Shown: one piece after another, positions 58,567 through 64,000 of the stretch
Layout: the number at the start of each line of letters is the position of its first letter
Position numbering within the stretch: the first letter of the stretch is position 1
NCBI GenBank assembly: GCA_037783415.1
Contig: JAZGTN010000231.1
Location: forward strand, 186,001-250,000
DNA from: Leptasterias polaris
Lineage: Eukaryota > Echinodermata > Asteroidea > Forcipulatida > Asteriidae
Reading direction: 5' to 3'
Length of the DNA stretch: 64,000 nt
Notes under the pieces: generated by a model
Told to the model about the DNA's origin: nothing
Database searches by the model: none
What the model saw: the letters and a program-made list of their open reading frames with translations, nothing else
Translations under genes and position numbers: made by a program

Positions 58567-59808
58567 TAACAAATAACAAAAAATTCGGTGCGGCCTCCAA
58601 AATCGGAGCGGGCGGGGACGAGCAACATGTTATTTATTTTACTTGGCCTTATATGTATCCCCATGTAGAAAAACATCCAATTCCACAAAGGAATTTTGGG
58701 AATGAATGTTCATTGGGTTGACTGTGCAGCATGTCCCATAAACTGCATACTGTCATAATTTATACATCATTCCAAACCGTAGAGGATGATTGTGTATGGT
58801 CAGACAGTAGAAGGGTTGACTGTGCAGCGTGTTCCATAAACTGCATGCTGTCATACTTTATAATATCATTCAAAAGCCATAAAGGGTTATATTGAATGGC
58901 CACAGTGTAGGATTTTAAGCCCCAGTTTCTGAGTTAAACTGACCATGAAAATCATGGACTGCGCATTAAATCTTCCCTTAGAGTAGGCTACAATCAACCT
59001 CAACCCATATTAGGTCTCAAAGTGCTCAGCGACGAGTGCAATCAAGTAATTTGCGAGAGTGATTTCCGAAAGGGGGAACAAAGCATTTTTTATCCTTCAG
59101 TCACAAAAGCTGCCTTTATCATCAATACATTTAGTATACAATTATATGGCGAACGGCCGTCACAAAGCTTTTAATATGGTACGACCATTAGTGGCCGAGC
59201 CTTGTCACCCAACCCATGGTTACTACTCGGGTAAAATGGATATGTCAAAACATTTCCCATCACAGTTTGTAATGACGATGATTCAGATGGCTGTGTAAAA
59301 ATGGAGATGATGATGATGGGCCATTAAAGCTTCTGACCATTAAACCCCAACGACAAAGTATGATTTGACAAGCATCGGAAAAATGAATTAGATTGGGAAC
59401 CCGGTCCAATTCCATGGCTCAGCTTACTGCCAAGTTCTGTACTTATGGTCCATATAATTGTGTGCTTTACAGGGCACATTAAGCACAGAAATTGGCGGTA
59501 AGCAGAACTGTGAAATTTGACCCAAGTTAGCTTACTGGTTTCTTTCTGAATCCACACTAAAATGACACAAAATTATATATTCAAATTGAATCCTGGCTAC
59601 AAGGCGACCAAAACTTAGATACTGTTTTAAATTCTACCTTCGTCCGATGGTCTCTTGGAGTCGGAGTCACATGTGAATAACGTCTGGTGGTCCTGTGCCG
59701 ATTGGTTCATATCGTAGTACGTCAGTGGATCCTTCCCCGTGACCCATGTATAACGGTTGTACTCTGAACCGCGAAACAAATTCAGTGGATTTCGCCACGT
59801 CTTGCATT
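41757..59808 (-). CDS. ST7: ST7 family membrane protein, partial gene, 9 exons to the stop codon
   Basis: ST7/ST7L (suppressor of tumorigenicity 7) proteins are multipass membrane proteins of poorly defined function. The spliced minus-strand product (425 codons plus stop) is almost collinear with vertebrate ST7: [135 protein letters not shown] and [20 protein letters not shown]. One hydrophobic helix is visible near the C terminus ([19 protein letters not shown]). The protein ends SLWQQLTRL, the longer alternative C terminus known from vertebrate ST7/ST7L. Roughly the first 100 residues, including the N-terminal membrane anchor, lie right of the window. All nine exons keep frame, with GT-AG junctions at the eight introns. 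Confidence 0.96.
41985..42885. mobile_element. Cluster of MITE family B copies
   Basis: At least three diverged, partly nested copies in the last ST7 intron. Their ends read AATTTCATGAAGCTGCTTAC, AAGCAGCTCAATAAAGTTGA, and GGGTCCAATTTTCATGAAGC with AGCTTTTAAGAAATTGGGCC. Non-coding. Confidence 0.75.
42922..43061 (-). CDS. ST7: ST7 coding exon h (transmembrane helix)
   Basis: A 140-bp exon between TTGTGTCAG and GCA|GTGAGT. It encodes [40 protein letters not shown] and GVIAKA, including the C-terminal hydrophobic helix. Confidence 0.97.
43540..43800 (+). mobile_element. LINE ORF2 C-terminal fragment
   Basis: [20 protein letters not shown] then [13 protein letters not shown] resembles the YL..L...Y.P.R.LRS block of non-LTR elements. 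After frameshifts come LWN and [12 protein letters not shown] ends. Degraded, in an ST7 intron. Confidence 0.8.
44015..44105 (+). mobile_element. tRNA-derived SINE head
   Basis: GGGCTAGATAGCTTGGTTGG (A box) and GGTTGCAGGTTCAAGTCCTG (B box), spaced like a tRNA gene but without a clean acceptor stem. Related to the minus-strand copy at 15.1 kb. Confidence 0.75.
44276..44519 (-). CDS. ST7: ST7 coding exon g
   Basis: A 244-bp exon between CCCCTCAG and CCAG|GTATGT. It encodes [60 protein letters not shown] and YPYPSCTE. It is the most conserved exon of the gene. Confidence 0.97.
45065..45167 (-). CDS. ST7: ST7 coding exon f
   Basis: A 103-bp exon between TTTATGCAG and AAG|GTAAGC. It encodes [20 protein letters not shown] then [14 protein letters not shown]. 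It starts in phase 2 and ends in phase 0. Confidence 0.96.
45168..46085. other. ST7 intron, no recognised element
   Basis: Contains a short tandem ATATGATCACA-type repeat at 45,822-45,868. Otherwise unremarkable. Confidence 0.5.
46086..46273 (-). CDS. ST7: ST7 coding exon e
   Basis: A 188-bp exon between CCGGACAG and GACAA|GTGAGT. It encodes [35 protein letters not shown] and [15 protein letters not shown]. The in-frame ATG upstream ([10 protein letters not shown]) is intron sequence before a good acceptor, so I did not use it. Confidence 0.97.
46274..47311. other. ST7 intron with a GGCCATGTTTAAAC palindrome
   Basis: A 14-bp perfect inverted repeat GGCCATGTTTAAAC / GTTTAAACATGGCC lies at 46,961-47,013. 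ATGATCATGATCATGATC follows at ~47,025-47,044. No other structure was recognised. Confidence 0.55.
47312..47409 (-). CDS. ST7: ST7 coding exon d
   Basis: A 98-bp exon between TAAACAG and GAT|GTAAGT. It encodes [20 protein letters not shown] then [12 protein letters not shown], matching [28 protein letters not shown] in vertebrates. Confidence 0.96.
47560..47714 (-). CDS. ST7: ST7 coding exon c
   Basis: A 155-bp exon between TGACTAG and CACA|GTGAGT. It encodes [28 protein letters not shown] and QALQHHSP, the TPR-like helical part of the family. Confidence 0.95.
48182..49203. mobile_element. AAAGGCACTG-like MITE split by a LINE tail
   Basis: The left end AAAGGTGCTGTATACGTTTG and the right end AAACGTATACAGACCCTTT are diverged inverses of the 15.9-kb MITE family. 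The region between 48.43 and 49.09 kb is a LINE 3' fragment. Confidence 0.8.
48430..49095 (+). mobile_element. LINE 3' end inside the MITE
   Basis: An open stretch reads [40 protein letters not shown] and [15 protein letters not shown] then stop, the standard C-terminal end of a CR1/Jockey-type ORF2. A T-rich 3' UTR follows, ending GGCGCTATATAAATTTTTAC and ATTATTATTA. Confidence 0.9.
49204..50705. other. ST7 intron, weak repeats only
   Basis: Contains a poly-G run at 49,555-49,571. A partial MITE family B end (AAAGCAGCTCTATGAAATTG) is at ~50,460-50,483. Nothing else was recognised. Confidence 0.5.
50706..51118 (-). mobile_element. Long SINE with tRNA head, minus strand
   Basis: The head on the minus strand is GGCGTGTCGTGGCCAAGCGG, with AGTGTGGGTATGAGTCCCGG as B box. 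The body includes CTTAAGCAAGACACTTAACC, and the tail is GAGCGCTATATAAGAAGCCA followed by (TTA)n. The body length (413 bp) suggests an intact copy. Confidence 0.88.
51178..51358. mobile_element. TIR MITE family B copy
   Basis: The left part holds AATGCTTAAGCACAAAAATT and the right end AAGCAGCTCTATGAAATTGG. Internal TGACTGGTATCCTGCTC is diagnostic of the family. Confidence 0.75.
51360..53040. other. ST7 intron, no recognised gene
   Basis: Contains a G-rich tract at 51,677-51,694. An alanine-codon-rich stretch (52,322-52,372, GCTGCAGCTATGGCTTTGGC) recurs at 54,330-54,352 and is probably a shared repeat rather than coding. Confidence 0.5.
53045..53670 (-). mobile_element. SINE (50.7-kb family) interrupted by a MITE
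   Basis: The plus strand reads GGATTCTTTTACAACAGGCA, GTTAAGTGTCTTTCTCAAGG and, after an interruption, AGAACCCACACCCTGATAAA. This is the same order as the uninterrupted copy at 50.7-51.1 kb. Confidence 0.78.
53345..53492. mobile_element. Short MITE nested in the SINE
   Basis: Rich in imperfect palindromes around GATCGATCCTAAGATCGATT. The right end CTAACTCTTTGTGAAATCC and the repeated TAGGACTAG/CTAGCCTAG motifs mark a small foldback element interrupting the SINE. Confidence 0.65.
53790..53871 (-). CDS. ST7: ST7 coding exon b
   Basis: An 82-bp exon between TCTCATAG and CCTGA|GTAAGT. It encodes [20 protein letters not shown] then ALEKSP, the [17 protein letters not shown] signature of ST7. Confidence 0.96.
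54648..55409 (+). mobile_element. Non-autonomous piggyBac-type element
   Basis: A perfect 13-bp terminal inverted repeat CCAGTTCGACGCG / CGCGTCGAACTGG is bounded on both sides by TTAA (54,644-54,647 and 55,410-55,413), the piggyBac target duplication. The interior carries a decayed acidic, serine-rich frame from 54,915 (MAASMRKRV, stop, then [14 protein letters not shown] and SDDHDDE), as in piggyBac transposase N termini. The catalytic core is missing. Confidence 0.88.
54911..54922 (+). promoter_or_regulatory. YY1/TISU-like motif at the piggyBac remnant ATG
   Basis: CAAGATGGCGGC fits the translation-initiator/YY1 consensus, and its ATG opens the residual transposase frame. Function in this remnant is inferred, not shown. 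Confidence 0.55.
55672..56726. other. ST7 intron, no recognised element
   Basis: AT-rich sequence with a short GAGCGCAAAGCTCGAAAGCT / TTGCGAGCTCGAAAACTTGC repeat near 56,000-56,045. Confidence 0.5.
56727..58002. mobile_element. TA-flanked TIR element with CCGTAATTTCCGG ends
   Basis: The left CCGTAATTTCCGGAATATAA and the right TTATATTCCGGAAATTACGG are a perfect inverted pair, each bounded by TA. GCGGTTTATACG motifs repeat at both subtermini. The TA flank fits the Tc1/mariner/pogo superfamily, but no transposase domain was recognised. Internal ORFs (e.g. 57,466-57,735 minus) remain unidentified. Confidence 0.88.
57366..57575. promoter_or_regulatory. Triplicated ~56-bp CRE/CCAAT module
   Basis: Three head-to-tail units each contain TACGTCATAATTATTC, a CGCGATC and a GCCAATC(C/G)GAAAGC. 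Two more CCAAT boxes follow (CAGCCAATCAGCC). TACGTCA is an ATF/CREB-type site. It looks like a promoter carried by the transposon. Confidence 0.65.
58009..58652. mobile_element. TIR element, ATAACATGTTGCTCGTCC ends
   Basis: The left TTAGGCAAAGTAAAATAAAT and AACATGTTGCTCGTCC mirror the right GGACGAGCAACATGTTATTT and ATTTTACTTGGCCTTA. TTATAT flanks both ends. The interior has AAGATGGCCGCC motifs and (TA)n. It abuts the preceding element with only 6 bp between. Confidence 0.85.
58700..58880. repeat. ~93-bp tandem duplication
   Basis: GGGTTGACTGTGCAGC(A/G)TGT, then CCATAAACTGCATACTGTCA, occurs twice, near 58,714 and 58,813. Confidence 0.8.
58881..59400. other. ST7 intron, no recognised element
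   Basis: I see no coding or terminal-repeat structure. Confidence 0.45.
59403..59523. mobile_element. Short internally deleted MITE family A copy
   Basis: GGTCCAATTCCATGGCTCAG and GCAGAACTGTGAAATTTGAC are diverged inverses of the family termini, only 121 bp apart. Confidence 0.75.
59638..59808 (-). CDS. ST7: ST7 coding exon a (first in window)
   Basis: A 171-bp exon between TCACCACAG and GAAG|GTAGAA. It encodes [40 protein letters not shown] and QTLFTCDSD. The long open frame on this strand (59,667-59,864) is a different, spurious frame. The exon begins in phase 1, so an upstream coding exon must exist; none was recognised between 59,809 and 64,000. Confidence 0.96.
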
Positions 59809-59975
59809 CTGTGGTGAGAGAGGGAAAAAAATGTCTTGTTGGATGAACAAGAAATGTCAGTCAAAGGTTTTCAAAGGTTTTTTTGAAGATTTGGGGCAGC
59901 TAAAGGGATTGTTGACTTCCAATTGGGCATTTCACCCAATTCAACTAAGTCATCATCACAAATACTCTTGGTTGC

Positions 59976-60078
59976 ACCATTTTGGGAGTCAATATCCCAG
60001 GTAAAGCGAGCATTTTAGTAAAGCGAGCATTTTAGGCAAAATAGCGTTTAGGAGTTGACTCCCAAAATGGCAAGCATG
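59976..60078. repeat. Inverted repeat with a duplicated 17-bp core
   Basis: CCATTTTGGGAGTCAA and TTGACTCCCAAAATGG flank two copies of GTAAAGCGAGCATTTTAG. Probably a small TIR element. Confidence 0.8.
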
Positions 60079-60901
60079 GCAGCAGCAGCAGTAGCTGCCT
60101 GTGAAATTGATGCACAGGGTAAATACTAGACCCCAAGAAATGGCTCTACATGTATGTATATTTTGCTCACATTCATTTCAAGATGGCGTCTGTTTAGCAT
60201 GGGCACCCCATCATCAGCTAACCATGCACCTGAAGAAAGAAAATCTCCTTGCTAGACAACAAGTCTGGTAGCTTGTGGCTCAGGATTTATTGGGGGTTTC
60301 GGCTATATGCCGAAACCATCTTTGTTTCTGTCGAGTTTTTTTTATTTTTTTTATTTTACTTCTTTCTGAAAAGTCCCATAGCAAAACACGTGAAATTTAG
60401 TGATCGCTTGATCTCAGGAACTACAGTCTTAAAAGACACAAACAATACATCAAATGAAAGCATGTTCTCTAACTTAGATCCATGAGCAGTTGGTTTGGGT
60501 GTTTTTTGTTTCTTTCTTGATGATATTACTGATTTAAAAACGTATTTTTGAAGATCGCCCTGTGTGTACATCGCGCGTAAAAGACGCTGTACATGTACAT
60601 AGCATACGGCCACGCCACACAGAGAGCCCGTAGCATGCACACAGCTGCAGCCGGCCGGCCACACACACAGTACAGCATGTTATCGTTCTGACCTTTGATC
60701 CTTCCATTCATGGTTTATCTATTGGTGAACTTGTATAGCGCTTTTTGCTTGAATACATAGTCCTAGGAAGCGTTTGGGGATATGAAGACAATTAAAATAC
60801 GAAAGCGTTTAGGGATATTTATAGCGGCTTATTCCCACGTAAATTCCACGAAATCTCCAACCACAATTCATTTCAAGGTCTGTGTGTATTATTGTGTTTT
60901 T

Positions 60902-63311
60902 TAGGTGTTCGGGCAATCCGCCCGGAACACCTCTTGTTTTTGTACGTTAAAAAAAAAATACTTCTTCTGCTTATCCCCCGCGATTGTCCGCAAAAAAACG
61001 CACACTTCCGAAGCTCACACAAGCTTCAAACTTCACATATAGTTAGATCGTTACTTGTAGAAGACACCGCTGGAGTGACGTCATGATGACGTCATCAGGT
61101 GTCGAAATACAGTAAATCAAAGTTTAATATTTCCAAAAATCATAACTCGAAAACTGCTGAATGGATTTGTACATTCTATACATCATCGGACAGGTCTTGG
61201 AAAACCCAACAAACAATTCACAAAGAGTGACCCAATTTTATCTTGACTTCCGGTCCAAAACAGAAGTTGAAATTTCAATAATTTATATCTAAAGAACTTC
61301 TCGTACTTAAATCGAAATTTTTACACCAGGTTGTAGGATCTTGTGCCTTCTCAAACTTTTACACAGAGATGATACTAGTTTGACCTTACTTTCTGGTCGA
61401 AATCGGGTGTTAAAGGTAACGTAGGCCTATATATTGACCCGCATTAAAAGCACGTGAAAAGATCTTCTACTGAGACACGTAAAACCGTATCTAACCCAGT
61501 GGCACGGTAGCCGTCTGTTGCGTTCCAGTACACCACGCTGCTGGCTGCTCCACTTCCGGCCTGTTCATAAGGTCCTGCACAGGGTCCTGCATGTAACCTG
61601 TGTATACACGATACACTAGCACACATTCCGCGCCACGAAGACAGTGTATACATCCACATAACGTGAAACGGATTGTTGATGTCATATCCACTGGTGGCGC
61701 TATACCGTGTTAATGGTCGTTTGTTAACGTACTGCGCTTTTTATAATGCAACAGACTCAGAAATGTACGTCGTTCGACGGTAGTCCAATGAATAGCTCAG
61801 TGCATATATCCTTCGTGTTAGCCTTTTGTTGGCTTGGTGGTAAATATCAACTAAAACAAGTGTATTTTGCTGAACTCTTTTGGTGATTTTAATCAATTTT
61901 GAGAACTGAGAAAATGTGATCGGAAAAAGATCAACATAAATTTGACTCTAATCAACACTGGTTTTTACAAGATTTTACTTTTAAATCCTGTTGAATACTT
62001 CAAAGAAATACAATGTGAACAGCAAAACAAATTCAACATAAATTGCACATCGTGTAAACTGTAGGTTCTTATGCCCTTATCATAATCATGACAAATGATG
62101 TTGCTTCAGTTATCGGCACCACAAAAAGGTAGCAAGCAGGCGTAGTTTGATAAAATTTATTTTTGAATTGTTAGTGATAGTCTTTTAAACTATCAGTTCA
62201 GTTAGTGACTATTTAAAAAAAAAAATTATACATGTGTATCTAGTACACATTCTGGAGTTTCAATGCATATCCATCGAAAAATAAATAAACTTCATTGAAT
62301 GGAAAACATAATACTTAATAGTTGTACTTGTGAGTCATTCAAAGGCTCGTTTCAAGATCTGTAGTCAAGATAAAGGGGAAGTGGGGAGAATGTTTCTTCT
62401 GTATGACTATGAAATGACAATGGACCCTTGGCCCTTTCAAATAATCTAAATAATGTACTCATTTGCTAAATTATTTTTGTAAGTTCACCTTTGTTTTTCA
62501 CTTGGCACATATTTAAATACCTATGTCTCGATAAATAAATTCTAACTTCATAATGATGTCATCGGTTTTCAATTCTGGCTAAACAAAAGTTTATTATTTA
62601 GAAAATGTTATATTTCGAGTAGCCTTTATTTCCTGTGTATAAACTAACGTTTAAACGTAGAAGATTTACACATTACTTTCTTTGAAATTTCAAAAGCTAT
62701 CAACATTGTTTTCAGCGATTCAATGAAATAGCTAACGCATCATACATGTACCATGCCGCGTAGGAGATGGCAATCAACATGGGATAGCGGTTTGGTTAGA
62801 AAGGGAAAGACAATACTACCAATATCCCGTCATTTGTCTGTCAATTGGTAGATTAAACCAAGTTATAAAAACTAATTAATTATGCAAACAAATCTGATTA
62901 ATTTACTCAGGCAATAGATATGTAAACAACACACTTAGATAAAGAAAACGTTGAAAAAATGCAAAACAGACCATTTTAACCTACTGAACAACTTGTCAGC
63001 AGGTGCTGACAACGTATCGGACTTAAGCTTGTCCAATTAAGGTGCCGTGTTCGAGGGTCAAAAAAAAAATCATTAAACTTGCCAAACTCGCCTTCTGGTT
63101 CAATCTTCAATTTCAAGTCAAAAAAACTTTTCACAAACCCTAGTTTGCAAAGTATTAGAAAGACCAACCTTCTTCCGCCATCCTTCTCACTATCGGAATG
63201 GGATATAAAAACAAACTTTCATGGCACCATACGGTCATAAGCCTTACCACTAACTTTCATTGAAAACCCGAACACCTAGTGTTTGTAATCCTACAAACAC
63301 TACATTTCTAG
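60902..63311 (+). mobile_element. Inner Helitron2-like element, nested in the outer one
   Basis: TAGGTGTTCGGG (60,902-60,913) is the exact inverse of CCCGAACACCTA (63,267-63,278). The latter runs into a perfect 10-bp hairpin AGTGTTTGTA/TACAAACACT, six bases, then CTAG at 63,308-63,311 and a T. The 5' repeat itself is a hairpin (AGGTGTTC...GAACACCT). The ~2.3-kb interior has no long ORF. Confidence 0.65.
61440..63260. other. Interior of the inner Helitron-like element, non-coding
   Basis: AT-rich sequence with no ORF longer than ~71 codons. I specifically looked for ST7's upstream exon on the minus strand and did not find it. Confidence 0.5.
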
Positions 63312-64000
63312 TTTAAAATCAATTTAGCGTAGGCGTGGTAGTTTATTACGTAAAATAGCACATCGTCTGCATGAATCATAATAAATTATGTCAGAGAGTT
63401 ATAATCTTTGTACAATCTTGTATTGTAACTTACGGCACATCATGTAACTTTTTATTTTTAATTATTTTTAAAATGTGACCTTCATTCTTTACAATAATAA
63501 AGCCGAAACCCCAGTGTTTGTTCGTAACAAACTCATGTCTAGTTTTATCTATTATCTTTTTCAGGACCTAAAACCTACATGAATATATTTTAACATCTGT
63601 TGAACATTAGCGTCTTTGACAATATGCATTTTTGAAAAATACCAGACTGTAGGACTTGTTTGGTTGGCTGGGGGGGTTACTGACCAACTGTTTAGGTTAC
63701 TAGACTCGAGCAGTGTTCATGCATATTCGTGGACCCTAAGCACTTTGCCTATGATGGGGTGATCACCATAATGTTGACATTAATGGCAAGTGTGTTGGTG
63801 ATCCATGACGTACACACTGAACACAACCTATTCCGAAGAATTATTGGAGCCAATTAGAGTCGGAAAGAAATGAAAAAACAGTCACTAATTGGATCCAGTG
63901 AATTACGTTCTTGAATTATACATTAGGTTTTAAAGATATTTATTGCTACATGTAATTGTATCAATTTGTTTTCCTCTAATAGTTTGTAGGCTGAGGGAAA

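Larger units (their letters stand above)
60293..63542 (+). mobile_element. Outer Helitron2-like element
   Basis: GGGGTTTCGGCT (60,293-60,304) is the exact inverse of AGCCGAAACCCC (63,501-63,512). The latter is followed by a hairpin GTTTGTT/AACAAAC at 63,516-63,532, six bases, then CTAG at 63,539-63,542 and a T. This matches the asymmetric terminal repeat plus hairpin plus CTRR layout of Helitron2 elements. No Rep/helicase was recognised. The exact 5' end is unsure. Confidence 0.62.

Noticed and set aside
61491..61691. Candidate upstream ST7 exon on the minus strand
   Set aside because: None of the three frames resembles the ST7 N-terminal membrane anchor or the serine-rich linker, and the region lies inside the Helitron-like element.

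Overview
The window is animal nuclear DNA. It carries two large, intron-rich protein genes on the minus strand, buried in a dense population of transposable elements. Every splice junction I placed is GT-AG, and there is no bacterial-style operon. The repeat families (short TIR elements beginning AAAGGCACTG, TIR elements with GGGCCCAATTTCATGGCTC termini, tRNA-headed SINEs, CR1/Jockey-type LINE tails, Helitron-like ends) suggest a marine invertebrate deuterostome, most likely an echinoderm such as a sea star. The species is inference; the two gene identities are secure.

Region 1 (1-4,300) is a 1,349-bp unit repeated three times in tandem, almost identical between copies. It ends just beyond the last visible exon of the first gene.

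Region 2 (4,432-26,543, minus strand) is the tRNA exportin gene XPOT (exportin-T). I placed fourteen consecutive internal coding exons totalling 2,199 bp (733 codons) with an unbroken reading frame. The N-terminal start exon (about 20 residues) was not found, and the C-terminal exons (about 200 residues) lie left of the window. The introns hold a 21-bp minisatellite directly against a 3' splice site, a LINE nested in a Penelope-like element fragment, a foldback element with 318-bp arms, a hAT-type element with ATF/CREB and YY1-like motifs, and several SINEs and MITEs.

Region 3 (26,544-41,756) has no recognisable host coding exon. It contains LINE tails, hAT-like short elements, a 2.7-kb foldback element with inverted arrays of a CGACGGGTCGGACAACT-like repeat (31.8-34.5 kb), a (TTGGGG)n tract at 36.0 kb, and tRNA-derived SINEs. 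The XPOT promoter and start exon and the ST7 3' UTR should lie here.

Region 4 (41,757-59,808, minus strand) is ST7, a multipass membrane protein of the ST7/ST7L family. Nine coding exons (1,277 bp) run in one frame to a stop at 41,757. The N-terminal membrane-anchor exons lie beyond the right edge. Its introns carry MITEs, a MITE split by a LINE, a SINE split by a MITE, a piggyBac remnant nested in another TIR element, and two abutting TIR elements at 56.7-58.65 kb.

Region 5 (59,809-64,000) appears to hold two concentric Helitron2-like elements. Each has a 12-bp inverted repeat and a 3' hairpin followed six bases later by CTAG.

XPOT and ST7 point the same way, but their products have unrelated known roles (nuclear tRNA export; a membrane protein linked to tumour suppression), and I see no evidence that they work together.
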